Source: Vitreoscilla filiformis
Lineage (GTDB): Bacteria > Pseudomonadota > Gammaproteobacteria > Burkholderiales > Burkholderiaceae_C
Direction: 5' to 3'
Length of the DNA stretch: 64,000 bases
Assembly: GCF_002222655.1 (NCBI RefSeq)
Contig: NZ_CP022423.1
Location: 2,976,001-3,040,000 of the forward strand
Program-made: the position numbers and the translations under genes
Shown: positions 42,439 to 51,152 of the stretch, in pieces
Numbering within the stretch: the stretch's first letter is position 1
Layout: every line of letters begins with the position of its first letter
Notes under the pieces: generated by a model
The model's input: only the letters and a program-made list of their open reading frames with translations
The model's database searches: none
What the model was told of the DNA's origin: nothing

Positions 42439-43935
42439 ATGAAGAATCAACACACACCGGCTTACGCTTGGCTGCACCGGCAGCAAGAGCGCTTGCACCG
42501 CTTGGATCACCTGCAAAGCATCGCAGCGTGGGATCAGGCCACGCACATGCCGCCAGGGGGAAACGATGCTCGCTCAGCTGCCCTGGCCGAGTTGGCCACG
42601 CTGATGCACCGCGACCGTGCCGATCCGAGCTTGGCGCAACGCCTGGCCGCAGCCCGTCAAGAACCGCTGAACGACTGGCAAGCGGCCAACCTGCGGGAAA
42701 TTGAACGCGCCTGGCAACGCACCCAGGCGGTACCGGAGGCGCTGGTGGAGCGGCGCACCGTCGTGACCTCGCAGTGTGAGCATGCTTGGCGCAGCCAACG
42801 CCCGCGCAACGATTGGGCCGGTTTTGCCGCCAATTTGCGCGAAGTGCTGGCCTTGGTGCGCCAAGAAGCCCACCACCTGGGCGACGCGCTGGGCCTCAGC
42901 CCCTACGATGCCTTGCTCGATCACTACGAACCCGGGATGCGCAGCGTCGACGTGGCTCGACTCTTTGGCAACCTGCGCCAATGGCTGCCCGCCTTGATTC
43001 GCCAAGTGCAAGCACGCCAAGCCCGCGAAGACGTGCTGCCCTTGGTCGGCCCGTTCCCGTTGCCGGCCCAGCGCAGTGTGTGCGAGCAGATGGTGCGCTG
43101 GCTGGGTTTTGACTTTGCCCACGGGCGGCTGGACGTCAGCACCCACCCGTTCACCGGCGGCGTGCCAGAAGATGTGCGCCTGACCACCCGTTTCCGCGAT
43201 GACGAGTGCCTACAAGCGCTGCTCGGCACGATCCACGAAACCGGCCACGGTCGTTACGAACAAAACCTGCCGCGTGAGTGGCTGGGCCAGCCGGTGGCGC
43301 TGGCGCGCTCGATGGCGATTCACGAAAGCCAGAGCCTGTTTTTTGAGATGCAGCTCGCGGCCCATCCGGGGTTTGCACGCCACCTGTCGCCGTTGTTGGT
43401 GCAAGCATTTGGCGATCAGGCCGCGTTCGAGCCCGACAACTTGCACAAGCTGATGACCCGTGTGGCGCCGGGCCTGATCCGCGTCGAAGCCGATGAGCTG
43501 ACGTATCCGGCGCACATCGTGTTGCGCTTTGAGATCGAGCGGGCTTTGATCGAAGGCGAAGCCGAAGTGGACGACATCCCCGCGCTGTGGGACGCCGCCA
43601 TGCACGACCTGCTCGGCCTGGACACGCGCAGCAACTACCGAGACGGCCCGATGCAGGATGTCCACTGGCCGGCGGGTTTGTTCGGTTACTTCCCGTGTTA
43701 TTCGCTGGGTGCGATGTACGCCGCCCAATGGATGGCCGCGATGCACCACACCCTGCCCGACGTGGACGCGCAAATCCACGCTGGCGAATTGAACGGGGTG
43801 TTCGGCTGGTTGCGCGAACACATCTGGCAAGCCGGCAGCCGTTGGCCCACCGACGAGCTGGCCCAACGTGCCAGCGGCGAAACCCTCAACCCCGCCCATT
43901 ACCGCGCCCACTTGGAGCGGCGGTACGGCGGCTGA
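42439..43935 (+). CDS. M32 (Taq-type) metallocarboxypeptidase
   Basis: 498 aa zinc carboxypeptidase that removes C-terminal residues from peptides. HETGH at about residues 266-270 (TIHETGHGRYEQNL) is the HExxH site, and the third-ligand region MAIHESQSLFFEMQL is conserved. The N-terminus (AYAWLHRQQERLHRLDHL, AAWDQATHMPPGG) and the C-terminal GYFPCYSLGAMYAAQ are diagnostic. Cytoplasmic, with no signal peptide. Confidence 0.94.
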   Translation: MKNQHTPAYAWLHRQQERLHRLDHLQSIAAWDQATHMPPGGNDARSAALAELATLMHRDRADPSLAQRLAAARQEPLNDWQAANLREIERAWQRTQAVPEALVERRTVVTSQCEHAWRSQRPRNDWAGFAANLREVLALVRQEAHHLGDALGLSPYDALLDHYEPGMRSVDVARLFGNLRQWLPALIRQVQARQAREDVLPLVGPFPLPAQRSVCEQMVRWLGFDFAHGRLDVSTHPFTGGVPEDVRLTTRFRDDECLQALLGTIHETGHGRYEQNLPREWLGQPVALARSMAIHESQSLFFEMQLAAHPGFARHLSPLLVQAFGDQAAFEPDNLHKLMTRVAPGLIRVEADELTYPAHIVLRFEIERALIEGEAEVDDIPALWDAAMHDLLGLDTRSNYRDGPMQDVHWPAGLFGYFPCYSLGAMYAAQWMAAMHHTLPDVDAQIHAGELNGVFGWLREHIWQAGSRWPTDELAQRASGETLNPAHYRAHLERRYGG

Positions 43936-43943
43936 GTGCCGAA

Positions 43944-44348
43944 TCAGCGGGCCACTGCGGCGGCGTCGGCTTCGGCGTCCAGCGCGGCGAAAACTTCGCG
44001 GGCCACACGGAAACTGTCCATCGCCGCCGGGGCGCCGCAGTAAATCGCCGCTTGCAGGAAGATTTCGCGGATTTCGTCCCGCGTCACACCGTTGTTGAGG
44101 GCGCCGCGCAAGTGCAGTTTGATTTCGTGCGGGCGGTTCAACGCCGTGAGCATCGCCAGCACCAACATGCTGCGCTCGCGCCGGGGCAAGCCCGGGCGGT
44201 TCCAAACATCACCCCAGGCGTACTGCGTCACCAACTCCTGCAAGGGCAGGCTGAAGGCGTCCGCATTCTTGATGGCGTTGTCCACATAGTCTGAACCCAG
44301 CACCTCGCGGCGGGTTTGCAGGCCTTGGTCAAACAGCTCTTGGTTCAT
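43944..44348 (-). CDS. pcaC: 4-carboxymuconolactone decarboxylase-family protein
   Basis: 134 aa, all-helical CMD protein. In the beta-ketoadipate pathway PcaC decarboxylates 4-carboxymuconolactone; the motif RRERSMLVLAMLTALNRPHEIKLHLRGAL (split by family-typical residues) and EIFLQAAIYCGAPAAMDSFRVA match true PcaC rather than AhpD. No other pca gene is nearby, so the symbol rests on sequence alone. It lies 14 bp upstream of the ilvA stop side, same strand. Confidence 0.8.
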   Translation of the reverse strand: MNQELFDQGLQTRREVLGSDYVDNAIKNADAFSLPLQELVTQYAWGDVWNRPGLPRRERSMLVLAMLTALNRPHEIKLHLRGALNNGVTRDEIREIFLQAAIYCGAPAAMDSFRVAREVFAALDAEADAAAVAR

Positions 44349-44362
44349 CGGGAACTCCTGTT

Positions 44363-45904
44363 TCAGCGCAAAAACAATCGGTACACCGGGTTGTTGGACT
44401 CGTCCACATGCGGATAGCCGAGCTGGGCGAGGAACTCCTTCAGCGCCTTTTTGTCCCGCTTGGGCACCTGCATGCCCACCAAAATGCGCCCATAGTCTGC
44501 GCCCTGGTTGCGATAGTGGAACAGGCTGATGTTCCAGTCCGGATGCATGGACGACAGGAAACGCGTCAACGCGCCTGGCCGCTCGGGAAAAATGAAACGG
44601 AACAGTTGCTCGTCCGTCGCCAGCTCGGAATGCCCGCCCACCAAGTGGCGCAAATGGGCTTTGGCCAGCTCGTCATGCGTCAAATCGATGGCCGAGAAGC
44701 CATGCTGTGCAAACAGCGCGGCAATTTCTTTTGACTCGCCCCGGCGCGTCGTCGTCAGGCCGACGAAGATGTGAGCATGCTCCCGGTCGCTGATGCGGTA
44801 GTTGAACTCGGTGACGCTGCGCGGGCCGATCAGCTCACAAAACCGCTTGAACGAACCGCGCTCCTCGGGAATGGTGACCGCAAACAGCGCCTCGCGCTCC
44901 TCCCCGACGTCGGCCCGTTCGGCCACAAAACGCAGCCGATCAAAATTCATGTTCGCGCCGCAGGTGATGGCCACGAAGGTTTTGCCCTCACAGCCCTCGC
45001 GGGCCACGTACTGCTTGACAGCAGCCACGCTCAGGGCCCCCGCCGGCTCCAGGATGGAGCGCGTGTCTTGGAACACGTCTTTCATCGCGGCGCAAACGGC
45101 GTCCGTGTCCACCTCGATGAATTCGTCCACCAAAGCACGGGCCAAGCGGAAGGTTTCCTTGCCCACTTGCTTGACGGCGGTGCCATCCGAGAACAAGCCC
45201 ACGTCCGACAACACCACGCGCTTGCCTGCCGCCACCGAGCGCACCATGGCGTTCGAATCCACGGTTTGCACGCCGATGATTTTGATCTCCGGTCGCACCG
45301 ACTTGATGTAAGCCGCCACGCCCGACACCAATCCGCCCCCGCCGATGGCGCAAAACACCGCCTCAATCGGCCCCGGGTGTTGGCGCAGGATTTCCATGCC
45401 GATGGTGCCTTGGCCGGCGATCACGTCCGGATCGTCAAACGGATGCACAAAGGTCAGCCCTTGCGCCTGCTCCAGTTCGAGCGCGTGGGCGTAGGCGTCC
45501 GAATAACTTTCGCCGTGCAGCACCACTTCACCGCCGAGCGCAGCGACGGCATCCACCTTCAGGCGCGGCGTCGTCACCGGCATGACGATGACGGCGCGGC
45601 AGCCCAAACGGCGAGAACTCAGCGCCACACCCTGCGCGTGGTTGCCCGCCGACGCGCAAATCACCCCACGCGCCAGCGCCTCGGGCGACAGGTGTGCCAT
45701 CTTGTTGTACGCGCCGCGCAGCTTGAAGCTGAACACGGGTTGGTTGTCCTCGCGCTTCAACAGCACGGTGTTGTTCAGACGGGCAGAGAGTTGGCGGGCA
45801 ATATCCAGCTCGGTTTCGCGCGCCACGTCGTAGACCTTGGCGGTCAAGATCTTGCGCAAATAGTCGGTGGGCTTGCGGGGGGCCGGGCTGGTGGCGGGGG
45901 CCAT
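44363..45904 (-). CDS. ilvA: biosynthetic threonine ammonia-lyase
   Basis: 513 aa PLP enzyme making 2-oxobutanoate for isoleucine synthesis. The N-terminal catalytic domain has K61 (VFSFKLRGAYNKM) for PLP and the glycine loop CAIGGGGLVSGVAAY. Two C-terminal ACT-like domains (residues about 330-513; EERGSFKRFCELIG, PERPGALTRFLSSM) mark the isoleucine-inhibited biosynthetic form. The ATG at 45904 has CAGGAGAAG before it. A longer in-frame upstream reading to 46063 crosses an intrinsic terminator and is discussed under the leader RNA. Confidence 0.95.
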   Translation of the reverse strand: MAPATSPAPRKPTDYLRKILTAKVYDVARETELDIARQLSARLNNTVLLKREDNQPVFSFKLRGAYNKMAHLSPEALARGVICASAGNHAQGVALSSRRLGCRAVIVMPVTTPRLKVDAVAALGGEVVLHGESYSDAYAHALELEQAQGLTFVHPFDDPDVIAGQGTIGMEILRQHPGPIEAVFCAIGGGGLVSGVAAYIKSVRPEIKIIGVQTVDSNAMVRSVAAGKRVVLSDVGLFSDGTAVKQVGKETFRLARALVDEFIEVDTDAVCAAMKDVFQDTRSILEPAGALSVAAVKQYVAREGCEGKTFVAITCGANMNFDRLRFVAERADVGEEREALFAVTIPEERGSFKRFCELIGPRSVTEFNYRISDREHAHIFVGLTTTRRGESKEIAALFAQHGFSAIDLTHDELAKAHLRHLVGGHSELATDEQLFRFIFPERPGALTRFLSSMHPDWNISLFHYRNQGADYGRILVGMQVPKRDKKALKEFLAQLGYPHVDESNNPVYRLFLR

Positions 45905-45956
45905 GGGCAACTTCTCCTGATTCAGCAAAGGGTGGGGCGGGCGATGATAAACGGGC

Positions 45957-45990
45957 AAAAAAAAGCCCGAAGCTCTAGAGAGCTTCGGGC
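45957..45990 (-). terminator. intrinsic terminator inside the ilvA leader
   Basis: On the minus strand a 12-bp perfect stem (GCCCGAAGCTCT with AGAGCTTCGGGC, 2-nt gap) is followed by eight T. It lies 53 bp upstream of the ilvA start, so it either ends an independent small RNA or acts as an attenuator. Confidence 0.9.
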
Positions 45991-46064
45991 GTAATCCACC
46001 AATGGAGGAGGTGGAGGAGACAACCGGCGGTGTCGGGACGGGCAAGCCATCAATCAACACCATG
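45957..46064 (-). ncRNA. candidate small RNA or ilvA leader with anti-SD motifs
   Basis: About 108 nt between a sigma-70-like promoter (46071-46099) and the intrinsic terminator. The minus strand carries two CTCCTCC stretches (in CTCCTCCACCTCCTCC, about 45998-46017), complementary to Shine-Dalgarno sequences, partly presented by a CCAC...GTGG stem. Such C-rich loops are typical of anti-SD regulatory RNAs. No stop-terminated leader peptide precedes the terminator: the frame from 46063 (MVLIDGLPVP...) runs through it into ilvA. A regulatory RNA is inferred, not proven. Confidence 0.5.
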
Positions 46065-46070
46065 AGACAG

Positions 46071-46099
46071 AGTTTACCCTAGGTTTTGCTGCACTGCAA
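46071..46099 (-). promoter_or_regulatory. candidate sigma-70 promoter of the ilvA leader
   Basis: On the minus strand TTGCAG (46099-46094), a 17-bp spacer and TAAACT (46076-46071). The predicted start is near 46064, right at the leader RNA. Confidence 0.55.
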
Positions 46100-46172
46100 T
46101 ATCCCTGACAAAAGTATGACGAAGCGGAGGGCGCACCCTTAATCGGCGCCCCACTCCACGAGGCAAGAAACA

Positions 46173-46598
46173 ATGGAATGCACGGTTCACTGGGTCGCCG
46201 ATGCGGGCATGGCCATGATGGCCACCACCGGCAGCGGCCATGTCATCACCATGGACGGCGCCCCCGAAGGCGGTGGCCGTAACTTGGCGCCCCGCCCCAT
46301 GGAAACCTTGCTGGCCGGCGCCGGCGGCTGCACCGCGTACGACGTGGTGCTGATTCTCAAGCGCGGGCGCCATCAAGTCACGGGATGCTCAGTGCAAATG
46401 AGCGCCGAGCGCGCCACCACCGACCCCAAAGTGTTCACCAAGCTGAATTTGCACTTCGTGGTCACCGGCAAGGGCTTGCCTGAGACCGCCGTGGCACGGG
46501 CAGTGACGCTTTCACACGAAAAATACTGCTCGGCCACAGCCATGCTAGGCCGTACTGCCGAAATCACCACCAGCCACGAAGTGCGCGAAGCCGCCTAA
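46173..46598 (+). CDS. OsmC-family protein
   Basis: 141 aa. The OsmC/Ohr fold is recognised by GGGRNLAPRPMETLLAGAGGCTAYDVVLIL, with the resolving-type Cys in GGCTAYD and a second Cys in HEKYCSATAMLG. Members are thiol-dependent peroxidases acting on organic hydroperoxides; this YhfA-like branch (metal-independent, short) is less well characterised. It is divergent from ilvA and convergent with coq7, whose stop is 5 bp away. Confidence 0.88.
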   Translation: MECTVHWVADAGMAMMATTGSGHVITMDGAPEGGGRNLAPRPMETLLAGAGGCTAYDVVLILKRGRHQVTGCSVQMSAERATTDPKVFTKLNLHFVVTGKGLPETAVARAVTLSHEKYCSATAMLGRTAEITTSHEVREAA

Positions 46599-46603
46599 GG
46601 GCG

Positions 46604-47236
46604 TCAGAGGCGATGCGCCACCGTTGTCATGACCTGGGCAGCGCGGCGCATCAGCCACGCCACGGGACGCGGCAATTCAGCACCACCGTATTCAATGGCG
46701 GTGCGGGCGTGGCGTGCTTCGTCATCCCGCATTTGGGTGACGATGGCGCGTGAGGCCACATCGCCAGCCGGCAGCCGATCCAAGTGGCTGTTCAGATGTT
46801 GTTCGACCTGGCGCTCAGTTTCCGCCATGAAACCCAGGCTCCAGCGGTCACCCGCCTTGCCCGCCACCCAGCCGATGCTGAACGCCCCGGCGTACCACAG
46901 CGGATCCAACAAGCTGGGGCGAGACTTCAAGGCCGTCAACCGGGCCTGCGTCCAAGCGAGGTGATCCACCTCATCTTGAGCAGCGGCGCGCATGTGATCG
47001 CGCACGCCAGGTTGACGCGCAGCCAGCGCTTGGGCCTCGTACAACGCCTGCGCGCACACCTCGCCGGTGTGGTTCACCCGCATCAAGGCGCCTGCCAGGG
47101 CCTGATCTTCAGGTGTCAAGTCAGGCTGATCGGGACAAGAAGAAGGACGGGGGCAAGGCCGCGAAGCGCGCGCCGCTGCGCCCAAGGTGCGCAAACTGTT
47201 GTCCAGCGCAATGATCCAGGGGTCAAGAGCACTCAT
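46604..47236 (-). CDS. coq7: Coq7-family demethoxyubiquinone hydroxylase
   Basis: 210 aa diiron oxygenase that hydroxylates the ubiquinone ring (C6 position in known members). Ligand motifs are RVNHTGEVCAQALYEAQ, QDEVDHLAW, MAETERQVEQHLNSHL and MRDDEARHA. The N-terminal 45 residues are a low-complexity extension. A UbiM-like flavin hydroxylase in the same window could cover another ring position. The ATG at 47236 removes a read-through extension into the porin leader. Confidence 0.93.
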   Translation of the reverse strand: MSALDPWIIALDNSLRTLGAAARASRPCPRPSSCPDQPDLTPEDQALAGALMRVNHTGEVCAQALYEAQALAARQPGVRDHMRAAAQDEVDHLAWTQARLTALKSRPSLLDPLWYAGAFSIGWVAGKAGDRWSLGFMAETERQVEQHLNSHLDRLPAGDVASRAIVTQMRDDEARHARTAIEYGGAELPRPVAWLMRRAAQVMTTVAHRL

Positions 47237-47332
47237 CCTGCAAGGATAGCGCGGTGTGCTAATCTGACCGCCCTGATCGCAGGCCCCGTGGATTGCTGCT
47301 CCGCTCTTTCGGCATCCACCAGTCGGCGAGAC

Positions 47333-47360
47333 TTGACAGACCGCCCCCCCGTTGTAACGA
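47333..47360 (+). promoter_or_regulatory. candidate porin promoter
   Basis: TTGACA (47333-47338), a 16-bp spacer and TAACGA (47355-47360). It would give a 5' leader of about 165 nt. The leader (to 47531) also contains a CCCC-TGATC-GGGG hairpin near 47495-47507 and an AGGAG site 8 bp before the ATG. Long leaders are common for porins under small-RNA control. Confidence 0.45.
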
Positions 47361-47531
47361 GACAACAGCCTGCGCTCATTTGTGAGTTCCGGCTTTGCAA
47401 GCAGAAGGGGGCTCTGGTGGAATAGCGCCCAGCTTCCGCGAAGGAGGTTGGCCTGATCAGCCCTGTCGCGTCATCGCCGTGGGTCTTTTCCCCTGATCGG
47501 GGCCTCTTGTTCAACCTAGGAGATCCTTGCA

Positions 47532-48524
47532 ATGAAAAAATCTCTGCTCGCTCTGGCCGTGCTGGGCGCTTTCACTGGCGTGGCTTCGGCGCAGTCTTCC
47601 CTGACCATCTACGGTAAGGTCGACCAGGCTTTCGGCCACAAGGCTGGCGCTAACATCAGCACCTGGTCTGACTCCGGCGCTCGCAGCCGTCTGGGCTTCA
47701 AGGGCTCGGAAGATCTGGGCGGTGGCCTGAAGGCCAACTTCGTGCTGGAACACAGCCTGAACCCGGACGAAGGCACCGCCAACGCGCTGTTCTGGCACGG
47801 CCAGTCGTGGGTGGGTCTGTCGCACAGCACCTACGGTAGCCTGGGCGTTGGCCGTCAATACACCGCAGCCTTCTCGCTGATCCAGGACACCATCGACCCG
47901 TTCAACGGCGGCGGCTACGCTGAACTGCGCAGCATGCTGCTGGTGAACGACGACACGGGTGTTGGCACCAAGGCCGGCCTGACCGAAGTTCGCTACAACA
48001 ACTCTCTGCGCTACGACTACAGCGGCTACGGCATCAACGCCGCCCTGTCGCTGGGCGAGCGCAAGAACGACGGCGTGACCTTCACCAACAAGGAAACCGA
48101 TCGTCCCCTGTCTGCCGCTGTGAACTACACCATGGGTGCTCTGTTCGTCGGTGCTGGCGTGGAAAACGCTGAAGGTGACGGCAACTACCTGGTGACCCTG
48201 GGCGCCAAGTACAACATGGGCTTCGCCACCGTGTCGGCTGGCTACAGCACCGGTACCATCGACAACGCTGGCACCGCCGCCGCCGACGTGAACGGCTGGC
48301 TGATCGGTGCTCGCGTGCCGTTCGGCAAGGCTGACCTGAAGGTTGGTTACGCTTCGTCGAAGATCGACGGCGCTGAAAGCATGGGCAAGCTGGCCATCGG
48401 TGTGGACTACAACCTGTCCAAGCGCACCAAGGTGTACGCCGACTACGCTCGTTACAGCGGCAACGCTGTGGACACCGTGGAACAAAAGAACGCCTTCCTG
48501 GTTGGTATCCAAACCAACTTCTAA
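47532..48524 (+). CDS. general porin, betaproteobacterial trimeric type
   Basis: 330 aa outer-membrane beta-barrel. The signal peptide MKKSLLALAVLGAFTGVASA is followed by QSSLTIYGKVDQAF, the first strand of Gram-negative Porin_4 proteins. GARSRLGFKGSEDLGGGLKA and the C-terminal NAFLVGIQTNF (terminal Phe for BAM recognition) are typical. Codon usage is strongly biased to C/T-ending preferred codons, unlike the neighbours, implying very high expression. It has a strong terminator at 48575-48604. Confidence 0.95.
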   Translation: MKKSLLALAVLGAFTGVASAQSSLTIYGKVDQAFGHKAGANISTWSDSGARSRLGFKGSEDLGGGLKANFVLEHSLNPDEGTANALFWHGQSWVGLSHSTYGSLGVGRQYTAAFSLIQDTIDPFNGGGYAELRSMLLVNDDTGVGTKAGLTEVRYNNSLRYDYSGYGINAALSLGERKNDGVTFTNKETDRPLSAAVNYTMGALFVGAGVENAEGDGNYLVTLGAKYNMGFATVSAGYSTGTIDNAGTAAADVNGWLIGARVPFGKADLKVGYASSKIDGAESMGKLAIGVDYNLSKRTKVYADYARYSGNAVDTVEQKNAFLVGIQTNF

Positions 48525-48574
48525 TCCCTTCGAGGATTCGCGTCGCTTCGTTTGAAGCGGCGCTGCACACAGCA

Positions 48575-48604
48575 AACGAGCCGCGCCAGCGGCTCGTTTT
48601 TTTT
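48575..48604 (+). terminator. porin terminator
   Basis: AACGAGCCGC (48575-48584) and GCGGCTCGTT (48589-48598) form a 10-bp stem with a GCCA loop, followed by T6. Confidence 0.92.
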
Positions 48605-48745
48605 GATCCAGCGCTTTTTGTGGCCCTTCACCCCACTGGATGATTGCGATTCATTCCACTTGCGTGAGGGATAATCCCAACTGTTCGACGCTCTAGCTCA
48701 TCTTGACGGGGCGTCTTTGTTCTTCAACTTTCCCCATCATCAAGC

Positions 48746-49516
48746 ATGAGTGCCTTCCACGAAGAGCGCGTGTTGAGCGTGCATCACTGGACTGACCGTC
48801 TGTTCAGCTTCACCACCACCCGCGACACGGGCCTGCGCTTCTCGAACGGGCACTTCACGATGATCGGCCTGAAGGTCAACGGCAAGCCGCTGCTGCGCGC
48901 CTACTCCATCGTCAGCCCGAACTACGAAGAGCACCTCGAATTCCTCTCGATCAAAGTGCAAGACGGCCCGTTGACCAGCCGCCTCCAGCACATCCAAAAG
49001 GGTGACATGATCATCGTCGGCAAGAAGCCCACGGGCACGCTGCTGATCGACTACCTGCTGCCCGGCAAGCGCCTGTACTTGCTGTCCACTGGCACCGGCA
49101 TGGCGCCGTTCCTGTCCATCATCCGCGACCCGGAAACTTACGAGAAATTCGAAGAAGTCATCCTGGTGCACGGCGTGCGCGAAGTGAAAGAGCTGGCCTA
49201 TCACGACTACCTCACACAGGAGCTGCCTCAGCACGAATTCCTGGGTGAGATGGTGAGCCAACAGCTCAAGTACTACCCGACCGTGACACGCGAGCCCTTC
49301 AAAAACCAAGGCCGCGTCACCACGTTGCTGGAGACGGGCAAGATCGCGGAAGACCTCGGCATTCCCCTGCTGAACGCGGCGGAAGACCGCGTCATGATCT
49401 GTGGCAGCCCGGAAATGCTGCGCGACCTCAAGCACATGATGGAAGTGCGCGGTTTCAAAGAAGGCAACACCACCACGCCCGGCGACTTCGTCATCGAGCG
49501 CGCCTTCGTCAGCTGA
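48746..49516 (+). CDS. fpr: ferredoxin--NADP reductase
   Basis: 256 aa flavoprotein of the bacterial class II FprA type, exchanging electrons between NADPH and ferredoxin or flavodoxin. FAD motif RAYSIVSPNYE (residues 52-62), NADP motifs LLSTGTGMAPFLS and ILVHGVRE, and C-terminal FVIERAFVS ending in the subclass II type. It converges on nifE with only 9 bp between stops. In diazotrophs such enzymes can supply reduced ferredoxin to nitrogenase, but the gene is also a common oxidative-stress function. Confidence 0.93.
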   Translation: MSAFHEERVLSVHHWTDRLFSFTTTRDTGLRFSNGHFTMIGLKVNGKPLLRAYSIVSPNYEEHLEFLSIKVQDGPLTSRLQHIQKGDMIIVGKKPTGTLLIDYLLPGKRLYLLSTGTGMAPFLSIIRDPETYEKFEEVILVHGVREVKELAYHDYLTQELPQHEFLGEMVSQQLKYYPTVTREPFKNQGRVTTLLETGKIAEDLGIPLLNAAEDRVMICGSPEMLRDLKHMMEVRGFKEGNTTTPGDFVIERAFVS

Positions 49517-49525
49517 TCACCCCGA

Positions 49526-50977
49526 TCAGGCTGTGGCGGCTTCGGCCGCCAATTGCTGCGCATCCTGTTCGCGCAGCAGCGAGTCGGACAACGCCCACGG
49601 CGCCGGCTCGCGCACCTGGGCCCACACCGGATTGGAGAGCGCTTTGTCGATCTCCGCGATCATGGTGATCATGCCCTCGTAGCCCGCAAAAGCGTAGTAA
49701 CGCTCTTGGTTGATGTCCATCCAGGGCATGCGCGCTTTCAGGGCCACGAACTGGCTGCGCCCGCCGCTGAGCATGATGTCCGCCTTGGCGTCGCGCAGCA
49801 TGGCGTACATCTGGCGCGGGGTCATGTCGTCGATCATGTGGGCGTCGGCGCCCTCGCCCATGATCTCTTTGATTTTTTCCTTGTCCTCTTTGGTGGACTT
49901 CTTCACCGAAGTGCCCACCACTTCGATGCCCGCCTCCTGCAAGGCCGACACCACACTCCAGCTCTTCACCCCGCCGGTGATGAGCAGCACCTTCTTGCCC
50001 GCCAGCCGCTCGCGGTAAGCGCGGATGCGCTCCCAGGCACGGGCTTCCTCAGCGGCAATCAGGGCCTCGGTGCGATCCTTCAGCTCCGGGTCGGCGCCTT
50101 GCTCCACCAGCAAGCGGGCGATTTCGCGCAGTGTCATGCTCATGTCGGCCACACCATAAAACGAGCCCTCGAAGTACGGGATGCCGTAGCGCTGCTGCAT
50201 TTTGGTGGCCACGTTGATCATGGACTTCGAGCACACCATCATGTTCGCCTTGGCGCGGTGCGCGGTGGCAATCTCGTTGTAGCGCCCATCCCCGGCAATG
50301 CAGCTCAGGATGCGGATGCCCAGCGCGTCCAGCAGCGGCTTGACCTGCCACAGCTCGCCCACCAAGTTGTATTCGCCAATGATGTTGATGTCGTAAGGCG
50401 TGGTGAACTCGGGCTCTTGGGTGCCGATGACGTAGTCCAACACGCTTTCGGCGCCCAGTTTGTTGCCCAGGTTTTTGGGGCCAGCAAAACCGGGGGCGTT
50501 CACCGGAATCACCGGTTTGTTGAATTTTTCGGCGGCGCGTTTGCACACCGCTTCGATGTCATCGCCGATGAGCGCGGTCACGCAGGTTTGGTAGACGAAC
50601 ACCGCCGGCGGGTCGTACTTCTCGATGATTTCGCGGATGGATTTGAAGAGGCGCTTTTCACCGCCATAAATCACGTCCAGCTCGTTGATGTCGGTGGTGA
50701 AACCGGTGCGGTAGATCTGCGAACCCGAGCTGGCCGAATGGCGGTTGTCCCACGAGTTGCCTTCGCAGGCGATGGGGCCGTGGACAAGGTGCGCCACATC
50801 CACAATCGGTTGGAGCGCGATTTTGGCGCCGTCAAACGCACACCCGCCCGCCGCTGCACCGGGAGTGAGCTGCTTGGTGCAGCCTTTTTTGCGTTCTTTC
50901 TCGCTCTTGGCCTGGTTTTTGTCGCAGCCGGGTTCGTCAAACACATCGGCGATCTTGGCTTTGAGCGAAGCAGACAT
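49526..50977 (-). CDS. nifE: nitrogenase FeMo-cofactor scaffold protein NifE
   Basis: 483 aa. With NifN it forms the scaffold on which the NifB product matures into FeMo-co. Family cysteines and blocks are intact: C46 (AAGGCAFDGAK), C71 (HGPIACEGNSWD), C132 (FVYQTCVTALIGDD) and C249. KNLGNKLGAESVLDYVIGT is also NifE-specific. No nifN, nifX or other nif gene is present here: downstream lies the convergent fpr, upstream an unrelated operon. The ATG at 50977 has AGGAG 8 bp before it and a -24/-12 promoter 32 bp upstream. It looks functional. Confidence 0.95.
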   Translation of the reverse strand: MSASLKAKIADVFDEPGCDKNQAKSEKERKKGCTKQLTPGAAAGGCAFDGAKIALQPIVDVAHLVHGPIACEGNSWDNRHSASSGSQIYRTGFTTDINELDVIYGGEKRLFKSIREIIEKYDPPAVFVYQTCVTALIGDDIEAVCKRAAEKFNKPVIPVNAPGFAGPKNLGNKLGAESVLDYVIGTQEPEFTTPYDINIIGEYNLVGELWQVKPLLDALGIRILSCIAGDGRYNEIATAHRAKANMMVCSKSMINVATKMQQRYGIPYFEGSFYGVADMSMTLREIARLLVEQGADPELKDRTEALIAAEEARAWERIRAYRERLAGKKVLLITGGVKSWSVVSALQEAGIEVVGTSVKKSTKEDKEKIKEIMGEGADAHMIDDMTPRQMYAMLRDAKADIMLSGGRSQFVALKARMPWMDINQERYYAFAGYEGMITMIAEIDKALSNPVWAQVREPAPWALSDSLLREQDAQQLAAEAATA

Positions 50978-51008
50978 GGCGAAGACTCCTGACAAATGAG
51001 TCCCGCGC

Positions 51009-51024
51009 TGCAAGATCGGCGCCA
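51009..51024 (-). promoter_or_regulatory. sigma-54 (-24/-12) promoter of nifE
   Basis: On the minus strand TGGCGC-N5-TTGCA matches the RpoN consensus (TGGCAC-N5-TTGCA) with correct GG/GC spacing. The expected start is near 50998. A TGG-N10-ACA sequence at 51054-51069 differs by one base from the NifA upstream activator site but lies unusually close to the promoter. Confidence 0.85.
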
Positions 51025-51152
51025 GCCACCAGCGCCTCGTTTGCCCCGGTTTTTGGCGAATTCATCACAAACCCGCCAAAGCCAAACGCCAAGGGCGTGG
51101 GCGTGTCATGGCCCACCTCCCTGCATCGTGTGGCTCGCCTGAGCGCCCGGCG

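Noticed and set aside
44363..46063. IlvA with a 53-residue N-terminal extension starting MVLIDGLP
   Set aside because: The extension crosses an intrinsic terminator and the family begins at about MAPATSPAPRKPTDYL with a good ribosome site; I keep the extension only as part of the leader RNA discussion.
51054..51069. NifA upstream activator site TGG-N10-ACA
   Set aside because: One mismatch to TGT-N10-ACA and only about 30 bp from the -24 element, closer than usual; not listed as a separate feature.
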